A stretch of 64,000 bases of DNA from JAWXCM01 sp034408745 (GCA_034408745.1 JAWXCM010000206.1:8671-72670); one strand, 5' to 3'. Numbered from the stretch's first letter, positions 36,930 to 45,958 are shown. Numbers and translations are program-made. The notes: a model not told the origin generated them from the sequence alone.

Positions 36930-39140
36930 TTGAAGTCATGGACAGCGGTGTGCGCATGCCTGATCCTGTCAACGTTCACGGCCACAGCACAGAAGAAGAA
37001 CTCCGAATATCAACTCCGTATTCACCGTGCGACATCGCCCGTCGTCATCGACGGCAGTGCGCACGAACCTGCGTGGCAATCCGCCGAGGTGGCCGGCAAC
37101 TTCTGGATGGTTCTGCCCATGGACACGGAACGCGGCAAGGTCCGCACCGACGTTCGCATGACGTACGACGATCGCAACCTGTACCTCAGCGCCATCTGTT
37201 TCCACGGCGACGTGGCAGGCCCGTACATCGTGGAATCGCTCCGCCGCGACTGGGCCTTCGGCAGCAACGACAACTTCATCTTCTTCATCGACACGTTCAA
37301 CGACCTGACCAACGGCTACACCTTCGGCGTGAACGCCGCCGGAGCGCAGTGGGACGGCCTGCTCTACGAAGGCGGCAGGGCAAACCTGAGCTGGGATAAC
37401 AAGTGGACCTCAGCCGTGAAGACGTACGAGGATCGCTACGAACTGGAAATCGCCATCCCGTTCACCACCATGCGCTACAAAGCGGGCGTTGCCGAGTGGG
37501 GCATCAATTTCAGCCGCCTCGACCTGAAGACCACCGAGAAATCGTCCTGGACGCCCATCGCGCGGCAGTTCCCCACCGCCTCGCTGGCCTTGACGGGAAC
37601 GCTGCTGTGGGATGAGCCGCCTCCCACCCACACCCGGAACATGTCGCTCATTCCGTATGCACTCGGGGGCGTGAGCCGCGATTATGTGAGCAAGTCGCCC
37701 ACGGACACGCGGAACGACGTCGGCATGGACGCGAAGGTGGCCATCGGTCCGGCGCTCAACCTCGATCTGACGGTGAATCCCGACTTCTCCCAGGTGGACG
37801 TCGACCAGCAGGTGACGAACCTCGACCGCTTCGAGCTCTTCTTCCCGGAGAAACGGCAGTTCTTTCTCGAAAATGGCGACCAGTTCGCCAACTTCGGCTA
37901 CGCATCCATCCGCCCGTTCTTCAGCCGGCGCATCGGTCTGGGAGGCGTGCCCATCCGTTTCGGCGCTCGGCTCAGCGGAAAGTTGAACAAGGACTGGCGC
38001 ATGGGAGTGATGGACATGCAGACCGGACCGCTCGGCGAGGCCGACCTGCCGTCGCAGAACTTCTCCGTGTTCGCGCTGCAGCGGCGCGTGTTCTCGCGCT
38101 CGAACATCGGCGTGCTGCTGGTGGCGAAGGAGTCCGCGGACTATGCCACACCCGCACTGCGGCAACAACAGTCGAAGTACAACCGCAATGCAGGCGTCGA
38201 GTACAACCTTGCATCGTCCACCAACGCCTGGACCGGCAAGTTGCTCTACCTGAAGTCGTTCTCCTCCCGCGCCGTCGACAACAGCGGCGCGGCATACGCG
38301 GGCAACCTGCAGTACAGCAGCCGGCGCTGGCTGATCAACGGTCAGATGGAAAATGTCGACGAGCACTACACCGCCGAAGCGGGTTACGTCCCACGCCGTG
38401 GCTTTCGCCGGGCGCTCGCCACCATGGGCTACACGTTTCTGCCGAAAGGCGGCCGCATCCTGAGCCATGGGCCCACCCTGACCAGCAACAACTTCCTCGA
38501 CTGGCACGGCAAGCTCGCCGACTACGAGACCACGCTGGGCTACACGGTAACGCTGCGGAATCAGAACGTACTTGCCGTCTCAGGCGGTGCCGACTACGTC
38601 CGGCTGCTGTCGCCTTTCGATCCCACGAACTCGGGTCGCGAAAGGCTCGCAGCCGGAAGCGTGCATCGCTGGAATTTCTGGAATACCAGGTTCGACTCTA
38701 AGCCGCAGAGCGTATTCCGCTATGGGTTTTCATCGCAGTACGGCGGCTACTACGCCGATGGAACGCGGCTGACGCTGACCGGCACTGCCGGCTACCGATT
38801 TCAGCCCTTTGTCAGCCTGTCGGGCGCCGCCACCTGGAACGACCTGCGATTGCCGCAGCCCTGGGGCCGCGCCAGTTTCTGGCTCGTCGGGCCCAGGTTC
38901 GACGTCACGCTCACTAACACGCTCTACTTCACAACCTTCCTGCAGTACAACGAGCAGCAGAAGAACATGAACGTGAACACGCGCGTCCAGTGGCGCTACA
39001 AACCCGCCTCCGACCTCTTCCTGGTCTGGACCGACAACTACATGCCCGAGTACCTGCAACCCGGGCAAAACGTACCCGGGCTGTTCTCAGTGCGGAATCG
39101 GGCGCTGGTCCTGAAGTGCGCCTATTGGTGGAATTTCTGA
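36930..39140 (+). CDS. DUF5916 outer-membrane protein with CBM9-like N-terminal domain
   Basis: 736 aa from a TTG (AAG TCA TGG follow), giving a signal peptide (SWTAVCACLILSTFTATAQ); no nearer ATG keeps it. An N-terminal carbohydrate-binding family 9-like domain (PVVIDGSAHEPAWQSAE, TDVRMTYDDRNLYLSAICF) is followed by the DUF5916 barrel (LTVNPDFSQVDVDQQVTNLDRFELFFPEKRQFF is diagnostic). The C-terminus LKCAYWWNF ends in Phe like outer-membrane barrels. Members occur in Bacteroidetes, Acidobacteria and Gemmatimonadetes next to carbohydrate and peptidase genes; role unproven. Its TGA shares an A with the ATG of the next gene (TGATG), so the two are coupled. Confidence 0.88.
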   Translation: MKSWTAVCACLILSTFTATAQKKNSEYQLRIHRATSPVVIDGSAHEPAWQSAEVAGNFWMVLPMDTERGKVRTDVRMTYDDRNLYLSAICFHGDVAGPYIVESLRRDWAFGSNDNFIFFIDTFNDLTNGYTFGVNAAGAQWDGLLYEGGRANLSWDNKWTSAVKTYEDRYELEIAIPFTTMRYKAGVAEWGINFSRLDLKTTEKSSWTPIARQFPTASLALTGTLLWDEPPPTHTRNMSLIPYALGGVSRDYVSKSPTDTRNDVGMDAKVAIGPALNLDLTVNPDFSQVDVDQQVTNLDRFELFFPEKRQFFLENGDQFANFGYASIRPFFSRRIGLGGVPIRFGARLSGKLNKDWRMGVMDMQTGPLGEADLPSQNFSVFALQRRVFSRSNIGVLLVAKESADYATPALRQQQSKYNRNAGVEYNLASSTNAWTGKLLYLKSFSSRAVDNSGAAYAGNLQYSSRRWLINGQMENVDEHYTAEAGYVPRRGFRRALATMGYTFLPKGGRILSHGPTLTSNNFLDWHGKLADYETTLGYTVTLRNQNVLAVSGGADYVRLLSPFDPTNSGRERLAAGSVHRWNFWNTRFDSKPQSVFRYGFSSQYGGYYADGTRLTLTGTAGYRFQPFVSLSGAATWNDLRLPQPWGRASFWLVGPRFDVTLTNTLYFTTFLQYNEQQKNMNVNTRVQWRYKPASDLFLVWTDNYMPEYLQPGQNVPGLFSVRNRALVLKCAYWWNF

Positions 39141-39598
39141 TGTCAGGCACTTGCGAGTCCAGTTTCACCGCCGTCTACCCCGCGTCTTTCATCCGTGAGA
39201 AAAACGGCCAGGGGTTTCACGTTCGCTTTCCCGATCTTCCCGAGGCCCTCACAGGAGGCGAGGACCTCAGCGACAGGCACGTGCAGGCTGCGGACTGTCT
39301 TGCTGAGGCCCTCGCGGGGCGAATCGTGCGCGGCGACGCCATCCCGAGACCCTCACCGCTAAAACGGGGGCAGCACGCGATCAGCGTGCCGCTGTACCTC
39401 GCCCCGAAGCTGGCTCTTTACCTCGCAATGCGAGACATGGGCTTGCGCAATACGGAGCTGGCCAGCCGGCTCGGCGTCAGCGAGACAGTAGTTCGACGGA
39501 TGCTGGACCCGAAGCACCAGAGCAAACCGGAACGAATCCAGGCCGCTCTGGCCGCATTGGGCAAACGGATCGTGGTGACGTTCGAAGACGCCGCCTGA
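39140..39598 (+). CDS. Orphan HicB-like antitoxin/regulator
   Basis: 152 aa from the ATG at 39140 (TGATG overlap with the preceding gene); longer frames upstream only read through that gene. The N-terminal half is the HicB partial RNase-H fold (YPASFIREKNGQGFHVRFPD, ALTGGEDLSDRHVQAADCLAEAL); the C-terminal half is an Xre-type HTH (LRNTELASRLGVSETVVRRMLD). HicB normally neutralises the mRNA interferase HicA and binds DNA. No HicA-sized frame lies on either side, so this is an orphan that may act as a plain regulator. Coupling to an outer-membrane barrel gene is unusual for the family. Confidence 0.82.
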   Translation: MSGTCESSFTAVYPASFIREKNGQGFHVRFPDLPEALTGGEDLSDRHVQAADCLAEALAGRIVRGDAIPRPSPLKRGQHAISVPLYLAPKLALYLAMRDMGLRNTELASRLGVSETVVRRMLDPKHQSKPERIQAALAALGKRIVVTFEDAA

Positions 39599-39614
39599 AG
39601 GCTACACTCCGCAG

Positions 39615-41240
39615 CTAGCGCGAAGCCGCCGCGGACTGCACCTGGTAATCGGCGTAGCTGCCCTTGTAGTCCTCAACACCGTCTTTGTCGAAGTGCCAGA
39701 CGCGCGTTGCGACTTCGTCGATCAGGTCATGATCGTGCGTCACCAGCAACACCGTGCCTTCGTACTTCTGCAGCGCGATGTTCAGCGCGTTGATCGCTTC
39801 CAGATCGAGGTGGTTTGTCGGTTCGTCCAGCACCAGCACGTTCGGCTTCTGCAGCATCAGACGGCAGAAAATGACACGCGCGGCCTCGCCGCCCGAAAGC
39901 GCGTCGGTCAGCTTCATCGCGTCTTCACCGGTGAACAGCATCTGACCCAGCACGCCCCGCAGCTCTTCCTGCGACGCCTTCGGGTCAAATTCGTGCAGCC
40001 AGTGAATGATCGGCACGCCTTTGCGGATCGACTCTTTGTGATCCTGCGAGAAGTACCCAACCGCGGTCTCGTGGCCCCACAGTACTTCGCCCGAATCAAT
40101 GTCGAACTCCTGCTCGACAGGATCCACAAAACCAGGCGCGTTGCGGATCAGCGAACGCAACATTGTGGTTTTACCAGCGCCGTTGCGCCCAATCAGCGCG
40201 ATCTTCTCACCGCGCGGAATGCTCGCAGTGAAATTCCTCAGCACCCTCTGGTCGTCGTACGACTTGGAGAGACCCTTGATTTCCAGCGGATGCCGGCCCG
40301 ACGGACGCGCCATCTGGAATCGGATAAACGGACGTTGGATGTTGGACCGAGCCAGATCCGAGGTCTGCAGCCGCTCCACTTCCTTCTTACGCGAGGTCAC
40401 CTGCGAAGAGCGGGTTCCGGCCGAGAACCGGGCGATGAATTCCTTCAGCTGCTCAATCTTCTTCTCACGCTGGGCGTTCTCGGATTCGATCCGGCTGCGG
40501 ATCTGCGTCTTGGCCAGCACCATGTCGTCGTACCCGCCGGTGTACGTGATCACCGACTGGTAGTCGATGTCCGCCACATGCGTCGAGACTTCATTGAGGA
40601 AGTGCCTGTCGTGCGAGATCACGATCAGACAGCCGTCGTAGCGAATCAGGTAATCCTGCAGCCAGTGCACCGAGTCCAGATCGAGGTGGTTCGTCGGTTC
40701 GTCCAGCAGCAGCACGGCCGGAGTGCCGTACAACGCCTGCGCCAGCAGCACGCGAACCTTCTGCCCGCCCTGCAACTCGCGCATGGTGCGCTCATGCAGT
40801 TCTTCCGGAATATCCAGCCCGTCCAGCAGCACCGCCGCGTCGCTCTCCGCGGTATACCCGCCCTCGTCGCCGACAATACCCTCCAGCTCGCCGAGCCGCA
40901 TGCCGTCGTCGTCGGTTAATTCTGTGTGGTCTTTCTCGTACAGCGCATCGCGTTCCTGAAGCGCGGCCCACAAAGGAACGTTGCCCATAATCACGGTGTC
41001 GATGACGCGGTACTGGTCGAATGCAAACTGATCCTGGCTGAGGACGCCGACCTTTTTCGGGCGAGTCACCGAGCCCTTGCTCGGCTCAATCTCGCCCGTC
41101 AAAATCTTCATCAGCGTGGACTTCCCGGCCCCGTTGGGTCCGGAGATTGCGTAGCGGCGACCTGGCTGGAACGTGACCGTCACGTCCTCAAAAAGGATTC
41201 GGGCGCCGTAGCGCATTGAGACATTATTTACTGAGATCAC
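39615..41240 (-). CDS. ybiT: ABC-F family ATPase, YbiT type
   Basis: 541 aa from a GTG at 41238-41240. Two ABC domains on one chain without membrane segments: Walker A GPNGAGKST and GRNGAGKTT, signatures LQGGQKVR and LSGGEAARV, Walker B VLLLDEPTNHLDLDS and VLVLDEPTNHLDLEA. The inter-domain P-site linker reads RSSQVTSRKKEVERL. Length and sequence order fit YbiT among the ABC-F translation factors (EttA, Uup, YheS, YbiT), which bind the ribosomal E-site and relieve stalled translation. The leader may be very short if the -10 at 41259-41264 is real. Confidence 0.9.
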   Translation of the reverse strand: MISVNNVSMRYGARILFEDVTVTFQPGRRYAISGPNGAGKSTLMKILTGEIEPSKGSVTRPKKVGVLSQDQFAFDQYRVIDTVIMGNVPLWAALQERDALYEKDHTELTDDDGMRLGELEGIVGDEGGYTAESDAAVLLDGLDIPEELHERTMRELQGGQKVRVLLAQALYGTPAVLLLDEPTNHLDLDSVHWLQDYLIRYDGCLIVISHDRHFLNEVSTHVADIDYQSVITYTGGYDDMVLAKTQIRSRIESENAQREKKIEQLKEFIARFSAGTRSSQVTSRKKEVERLQTSDLARSNIQRPFIRFQMARPSGRHPLEIKGLSKSYDDQRVLRNFTASIPRGEKIALIGRNGAGKTTMLRSLIRNAPGFVDPVEQEFDIDSGEVLWGHETAVGYFSQDHKESIRKGVPIIHWLHEFDPKASQEELRGVLGQMLFTGEDAMKLTDALSGGEAARVIFCRLMLQKPNVLVLDEPTNHLDLEAINALNIALQKYEGTVLLVTHDHDLIDEVATRVWHFDKDGVEDYKGSYADYQVQSAAASR

Positions 41241-41258
41241 AATAGTAGGGGAACTACC

Positions 41259-41264
41259 ATTATA
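41259..41264 (-). promoter_or_regulatory. Candidate -10 box of the ABC-F gene
   Basis: A perfect TATAAT on the minus strand 19-24 bases before the GTG start, in the short gap after the YVTN gene. It would give a leader of only about 12 bases. No convincing -35 was found. Confidence 0.3.
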
Positions 41265-41271
41265 AACGGTC

Positions 41272-42456
41272 CTATCTCAGATTTCCCGTATGCCCCAGCG
41301 AGTAGCGTCCCGGCTGCGGCCAGACGCACAGTCCGTGCGGCCCTTTGTGCACCTTAATGCGCGTAATCAGGTGCCCGTCTGTTGTGTCAATTGCGTAAAT
41401 TTCCCCGTGATATCGCCCGGAAAGCCAGAAAATCTTCCCGTCGGCCGACACCCCGCCCATGTCCGGACTGCCGCCGCCAGGGATCGTCCATGTCTTTACA
41501 ATCTTGTTCGTAGCGAAATCCACCACCGAAACCGTCCCCGCGTCGCGGTTCGAAACGTACAGGTACTTCGAATCGCGGCTCGGGTAAAGCCCGTGTGCGC
41601 CGAGCCCCGTGGCAATGAACCCCACCCGCGTGAACTTCACCGGATCGATAATGTGAACGCCATCAGCCATCATGTCGGCCACGTAGAAGAGCTTCCCGTC
41701 GGGTGAGGTCTTGACGTCCTGGGGCATGCTCGGCGATTCGATCGGCATCATCCCGCCGCCATGGTGCATGCGCTTCTTGTTCTTGCCGTGATCGGCCTGA
41801 TGCGCCTCCACCGGCAGCTTGTACACGCCCAGCACCTTGCGCTGCTCCACATCCACCTTCACCAGTTCGCCCGAAAACTCGCAACTGGCAATCAGCTGTT
41901 TGCCATCGGCGGTGAAGTCCATGTGGTCGACGCCCTTGCACGGGACCGGCACCTGCTGCACCAGTTTCATGGTCTGCGCGTCGTAGAAATCGAGCCGTTT
42001 CAACCGTTCCGCCACCACGATGGCGTGCTTGCCATTCGGCGTGTAGTACATGTTGTACGGGTCGGCGACTCTGATAGTCCGGCCCTTCTTGCCAGTCACT
42101 GGATCGATTTCCGTGATCGTGTCCTGCAGGTCGGCCAGCACCCACAGCGTCTTCATGTCCCACGACGGCGTAACATGCTGCGGCTCGCGGCCAACCGGGA
42201 AGGACTCGACAATCTTGAATGTTTTCGGATCGATGACATCCACCACATTGGCCGCGGCGTTCGGCACGTAGATGCGCTGGACGTGGTTCTTTACGTTCGG
42301 GTGGAACATGCCCGGACGCGTTTCGGAATAGATGTCGGACGGGTTGACCACCGGCGGCATACCCGGGAGGCCCGGAGGCGCGGCGGCCTGGGCGGCAAAC
42401 ACGGCTGCGACGGCGCACAGGGAGAGAGTTCGATAAAGGCTGGACGGCTGATACAT
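41272..42456 (-). CDS. Secreted YVTN-type beta-propeller protein
   Basis: About 394 aa from the ATG at 42454-42456, with GGAAGG upstream and a signal peptide (RTLSLCAVAAVFAAQAAA). The body is a run of about 40-residue propeller repeats: IYVPNAAANVVDVIDPKTFK, HVTPSWDMKTLWVLADLQDT, YVSNRDAGTVSVVDFATNKI, GEIYAIDTTDGHLITRIKV. These are the hallmark of the 40-residue YVTN beta-propeller family. Usually extracytoplasmic and of unknown binding function. A HGKNKKRMHHGGGMM loop between blades is His/Met-rich and could bind metal (inference). It has its own start, divergent from the next rightward gene. Confidence 0.88.
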   Translation of the reverse strand: MYQPSSLYRTLSLCAVAAVFAAQAAAPPGLPGMPPVVNPSDIYSETRPGMFHPNVKNHVQRIYVPNAAANVVDVIDPKTFKIVESFPVGREPQHVTPSWDMKTLWVLADLQDTITEIDPVTGKKGRTIRVADPYNMYYTPNGKHAIVVAERLKRLDFYDAQTMKLVQQVPVPCKGVDHMDFTADGKQLIASCEFSGELVKVDVEQRKVLGVYKLPVEAHQADHGKNKKRMHHGGGMMPIESPSMPQDVKTSPDGKLFYVADMMADGVHIIDPVKFTRVGFIATGLGAHGLYPSRDSKYLYVSNRDAGTVSVVDFATNKIVKTWTIPGGGSPDMGGVSADGKIFWLSGRYHGEIYAIDTTDGHLITRIKVHKGPHGLCVWPQPGRYSLGHTGNLR

Positions 42457-42541
42457 ATACGGCTGCCTTCCAGTGTAGCTTCCGCCCGGTCTGAAGAAAC
42501 TCTGCATTCTCACTCTTTTTCAGTTGCGTATCCAAGGTTGT

Positions 42542-43354
42542 ATGTGGACTATGCTGCTGGCGGGATTCTTGATGGCCGACGACGCCGCGCTCCAACTCAT
42601 GCGCCAGGTGGCCGAGCGCTGGGAGGCGTCCGAAACCGGGCGGCTCCGGTTCGTCTATTCGCAGCGGGTTCGAAGCGGCCTGGTGAAAACAAACGGAAAA
42701 GCAGGCTGCAACGAAGATCGCCGTTACACAGTCATTCCTCTCGAAACCCGCACGGAAAAGAAGATCGATTCCATGACACGGACCTGCGAGGAGGACCGAA
42801 TGGACCGCGACATCCTCAACAGCGTCACCGACCACTGGGTGAACGACAAGGACAGTCGCGACGGATTGTCAAAGGACCTCTTCCCCCTCCGCGTGGTGGA
42901 CCTGCCGAACTACAACTTCCGGCTCGCCGGCGAGGGCAGCGTGGCCGGAAGGCCGGTGCGCAAGGTCTCCTTCACTCCGCGGGCCAATGCCGACCACCCA
43001 TGGGCCGACCAACCATGGAAGGGCGAGATCTGGGTCGACGCCGAGGACCTCCAGCCTGCTCGCATGACTACCGACCTTGCCCACAAGATCCCGCTCGGCG
43101 TACGTGTGTTCCTCGGAACCGACGTGAAACAGGCGGGCTTCAGCGCCACTTACACCCGCGTCGCACCCGGCATCTGGTTCCCCGCCACCTATGGCACCGA
43201 GTTTCAGATCAAGGTCCTGTTCGGCTACCGCCGCAACATCACCCTGTCGATGGAAAGCAGTGATTTCAGGCGCACCGGAGCGGAATCGGAAATTCAGTAC
43301 CAGCCTTATAATACGGTGACATGCCCGAGCCCGGAGACCTGCACGAATCCGTAA
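42542..43354 (+). CDS. Secreted protein of unknown function
   Basis: About 270 aa from the ATG at 42542 (AAGG just upstream); a TTG six codons earlier is possible. A short signal peptide (MWTMLLAGFLMA) precedes the mature chain. The middle (YNFRLAGEGSVAGRPVRKVSF, EIWVDAEDLQPARMTTDL, VAPGIWFPATYGTEFQI) resembles the fold seen in outer-membrane-lipoprotein-sorting (LolA-like) proteins of acidobacteria, where a beta-sheet half-barrel binds lipid. That assignment is weak. The 3' end overlaps the GNAT gene by 34 bases, so both are probably in one transcript. Confidence 0.75.
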   Translation: MWTMLLAGFLMADDAALQLMRQVAERWEASETGRLRFVYSQRVRSGLVKTNGKAGCNEDRRYTVIPLETRTEKKIDSMTRTCEEDRMDRDILNSVTDHWVNDKDSRDGLSKDLFPLRVVDLPNYNFRLAGEGSVAGRPVRKVSFTPRANADHPWADQPWKGEIWVDAEDLQPARMTTDLAHKIPLGVRVFLGTDVKQAGFSATYTRVAPGIWFPATYGTEFQIKVLFGYRRNITLSMESSDFRRTGAESEIQYQPYNTVTCPSPETCTNP

Positions 43355-44136
43355 GCCAGTTCGAAAACCTCGGCCTCTGGCTGCACCGCCAGTCAGCGGG
43401 AAGCGTCAGCGGCCGTGCTGCCGGCAGCGGTTTCGTCTGGTGTCACACCACGTGGCCCTTCGGGAATCAGGCCGTGTTGACTGAGCCAGTTACAACCCGC
43501 CAGGAACTGGACCAGCAGGCTGAGGCAGTTGTGGGATTCGCCGCAGGCCGCAGTGAGATGTTCCTCTGGGTCCTCTGCCACCACCTTATTCCTGAAGATC
43601 TGGCCGCCGGGCTCCCGGAGACGCTAAGCCGGCATGGGCTGCACCACGCGCTCACCACAATGGGGATGGTGGCCCCCGACGGCCTCACGCCTCCGCCTGA
43701 CGCTGGCCCTGACTGCACCGTCCGACGCGCCGTCACGCAGGAAGACATGCTGGCACTGTCCCGCATCAACGCAGCGGCGTATATGGTGCCGATGGAATGG
43801 GCGCCGGACCTGGTGACGAAGATCTCACTTGTGGCAGACGACTGCTTCGCGTATCTGGCCGAGGTCGGCGGGCAGCCTGTGTCCAGCGCCGCGACATTCG
43901 TGCTGGATGGCCGGTTGTACGTTGCGTTTGTGGCCACCCTGCCAGGGTATGGGCAGCAAGGTCTGGCCGAAGCGGTACTGCGCGCCTCCATCGAAGCCGC
44001 CACCAAAGCGACAGGCATTCGACGCACCGTCCTGCATGCCACGGAAGCCGGCCACTCGCTGTATCGACGCATCGGTTTTCGCGATGTGGCGCCCTGCACG
44101 ATGTTTGCGGGCAGTCCCAGGCCCGCGGTACCGTAG
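43321..44136 (+). CDS. GNAT family N-acetyltransferase
   Basis: 271 aa. The C-terminal half (about 130-265) is a GNAT fold: CTVRRAVTQEDMLALSRINAAAY at strand 1/helix 1, AYLAEVGGQPVSSAATFVLDGRLYVAFVATLPGYGQQGLAEAVLRAS (acetyl-CoA loop of the Q/RxxGxG/A type as YGQQGLA), TVLHATEAGHSLYRRIGFRDV. The N-terminal 130 residues are a family-specific extension (GFVWCHTTWPFGNQAVLTEPV) with a second possible degenerate GNAT lobe. Substrate unknown. The start codon lies inside the preceding gene. Confidence 0.85.
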   Translation: MPEPGDLHESVSQFENLGLWLHRQSAGSVSGRAAGSGFVWCHTTWPFGNQAVLTEPVTTRQELDQQAEAVVGFAAGRSEMFLWVLCHHLIPEDLAAGLPETLSRHGLHHALTTMGMVAPDGLTPPPDAGPDCTVRRAVTQEDMLALSRINAAAYMVPMEWAPDLVTKISLVADDCFAYLAEVGGQPVSSAATFVLDGRLYVAFVATLPGYGQQGLAEAVLRASIEAATKATGIRRTVLHATEAGHSLYRRIGFRDVAPCTMFAGSPRPAVP

Positions 44137-44281
44137 CACGATCAAGTCTCCCAGGGTCTCCTTGTAGGGCTCCTCGTTTGCAAGCATCGACAAACGGAGG
44201 AAACCCTTGCGCCAACTGCTGCTCTCTCGTTCACTCGTCCTGTCCGCTGCACCCGCTGCCGAAAGGCCGCCGGTTGTCCAG
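44137..44281 (+). other. Non-coding or remnant stretch after GNAT gene
   Basis: A 48-codon frame with a good Shine-Dalgarno (GGAGG at 44196-44200, TTG at 44207, stop 44351-44353) starts MRQLLLSRSLVLSAAPAA, like an exported-protein leader, then loses all recognisable sequence and runs antisense into the sulfatase fragment. Best read as a gene remnant. Confidence 0.25.
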
Positions 44282-45234
44282 CTACTCTCCGACGTCCGGA
44301 TTTCGCAGCTGCCCTCCAGCCGCATACTCCAGCCGCTCGAAATCTGGCGTTAGGACCGTGTAGCCGGACTGCCGGTCTCGTTGGAAATTCAGCTGCTGTT
44401 CTTCCGCGCACGAGGGGTCGGATTTCTTAAAGTCGTAGAGTTGCATCTTGTTGCCGCGCATTCCCGCGTTGAACACCTTCGCGCCAGATGCCGTGCCGTT
44501 GTCGGTCAGGAACAGGACAATCGTATTGTCGCGAATATTATTGCTCTTGAGGAAGCTCTCGAGCCTGTCGAGGTCCTCATCGAAGTTGGCGATCATGCCG
44601 TAGAACTCGGCAGGCACGCCTGCACGCCGGTAAGGAGCCGCGTACTTCTCCGCCACCCAGAGCGGGCCATGGGGAGCGTTGGTGGCCAGATAGCACAGGA
44701 AAGGCTTCTTCTCAGCTGCCCGGGCCTGTATCCAGTTCCTGGCTCATCGAACCAGAAATCCGTGCGGTATCCGGAGAACCGCTTCGCCTGGCCGTTGTCC
44801 TGATACGTCCCGTCGAAATAGTCGTTGTCCAGTTCCGACACGGAGACCATGCCGCCGCCCAGATGGTACTTCGCAACGTCAAAGCCACGGTCCATGGGAC
44901 GGTACCGATAATTGTCTCCGAGGTGCCATTTGCCGAACATCGCGGTCACGTAGCCCGCGCCGGCGAACACGTTGGCCATAGTGGGGACGTCGGTGCGAAG
45001 CAGGGAGCGGCCCGTGTCGGTTGCCCTCGCCCGATTGCGAAGCGCATCCATGCCGCTCATCAGTTGGCCGCGCGTCGGACTGCACATGGGCGCCACGTGA
45101 AAGTCGGTGAAGCGAACGCTTTCACTGTGCAGCCGGTCGATCGCCTGTGTTTTCACGACGGGATTGCCGTGGCAGGACATGTCGCCATAGCCCTGATCGT
45201 CGGTGAGGACGATGATGACGTTCGGCGGCGCGTT
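44282..45234 (-). pseudogene. Frameshifted arylsulfatase gene
   Basis: The 5' part reads NVIIVLTDDQGYGDMSCHGN, PMCSPTRGQLMSGM (the C-x-P-x-R formylglycine motif is intact) and AMFGKWHLGDNYRYRP, i.e. a normal type I sulfatase start of the arylsulfatase A/choline-sulfatase kind. Near 44720-44740 the frame changes: the downstream frame carries VPAEFYGMIANFDEDLDRLE and TIVLFLTDNGTASGAKVFNAG, the next sulfatase blocks, and stops at 44282 after only about half of the usual about 450-550 residues. In front, an in-frame TAA immediately precedes NNAPPNVII, so signal peptide and start are lost. Start loss, frameshift and C-terminal truncation together mean it is not functional. Confidence 0.82.
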
Positions 45235-45299
45235 ATTTTATCGGCTGCGCCTGCGGCCACAGCGGATAGGGCAGCCTCGAACGCCCGCGCCTGGACGTG

Positions 45300-45490
45300 A
45301 TTGTGAGGTTCGTTGATGACATGGTCGAAACGGCCAAGGTAGCTGTTGGACGGGTTGCGGTTGGAGACGTTGCGGCGGAAGTTCGTGGCGCCGGCGCTGT
45401 TGGGTTCGGGGATGCGGTTGCCCGGGAATTGTTGACGCGTGGCCTGCCCGTTCGCCGCAATGACGGTGGTGGCCGGGTCGAAGATATTCT
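45300..45490 (-). pseudogene. TonB-dependent receptor fragment
   Basis: One frame reads IFDPATTVIAANGQATRQQF, PGNRIPEPNSAGATNFRRNVS, NPSNSYLGRFDHVIN. This is the order found at the plug/barrel boundary of Solibacter-type TonB receptors (FDPATT ... PGNxIP ... GRxDH), but the 40-60 residues normally between PGNRIP and NFRRN are missing, and stops flank the segment. It is joined directly to the sulfatase fragment. Confidence 0.6.
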
Positions 45491-45562
45491 ATGCCGCCCG
45501 CCGCTTCCCGACAACTGCCTGAATCGCGGCAGCGCACCACTTTATCGGAGTGGAAGTCCCTC

Positions 45563-45855
45563 ATGATGATGTCCCCCCACTCGGTTGAAGACGTCCTGAG
45601 CGCCCTGGTCAATCAGGTACCTGGCGGCGGTGAGAGTCCGCGGTACTTGGCCGACGATCCGAAACCGGGTGCCTCGTACGCCCGCATCGCGGTGGTGCCC
45701 AACGTCGGCAGGACCGGCAAAGTTATCCTGATTGGCGGTACGAAGGTGGCAGGCACGGAGGCCGCGGGCGAACTGCTTTTGGAGGTCCAGCAGCTGAACA
45801 ACATGCCGAGACAGGCACGGCTGATTGGCTGGCGCGTCAGCCCTTCCGGCGGAGG
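45563..45855 (+). pseudogene. Fragment resembling C-terminus of a large acidobacterial regulator
   Basis: The frame reads PRYLADDPKPGASYARIAVV, PNVGRTGKVILIGGTKVAGTEAAGELLLE. The pattern Y-A-x-I-x-x-x-P-N-x-x-x-x-G-x-V-L-I-x-x-G-T-x-x-A-G-T-E-A-A recalls the C-terminal region of winged-helix membrane proteins of Solibacter-type bacteria. Nothing precedes it in frame, and it runs into the tRNA gene, so only a fragment survives. Confidence 0.4.
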
Positions 45856-45864
45856 CAAAGTCGG

Positions 45865-45958
45865 TGGCGGAAGCCAGTGGGAGTCGAACCCACCAGTGAC
45901 GCGAGCGCCACTCACTGGTTTTGAAGACCAGGCCCGGCACCGGCCGAAACGGGCTTCC
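45865..45958 (-). tRNA. selC: tRNA-Sec (UCA anticodon)
   Basis: 94 nt with the selenocysteine-specific shape. Acceptor GGAAGCCC with TGGCTTCC (seven pairs plus a C-U mismatch at the eighth), GT, a 6-bp D-stem TTCGGC/GCCGGG closing a 4-base CGGT loop, anticodon stem CTGGT/ACCAG with loop CTTCAAA (anticodon UCA), a long variable arm AGTGGCG/CGTCACT, a 5-bp T-stem GTGGG/CCCAC with loop TTCGACT, G73 and encoded CCA. The 6-bp D-stem with 4-base loop and the extra-long acceptor distinguish tRNA-Sec from tRNA-Ser and from opal suppressors. It should be charged with Ser, converted by SelA and delivered by SelB. No selA, selB, selD or clear UGA-containing selenoprotein lies in this window. Confidence 0.95.

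Noticed and set aside
41761..43263. A 500-codon plus-strand frame
   Set aside because: Antisense to the YVTN gene and out of frame with the secreted protein gene; no protein features.
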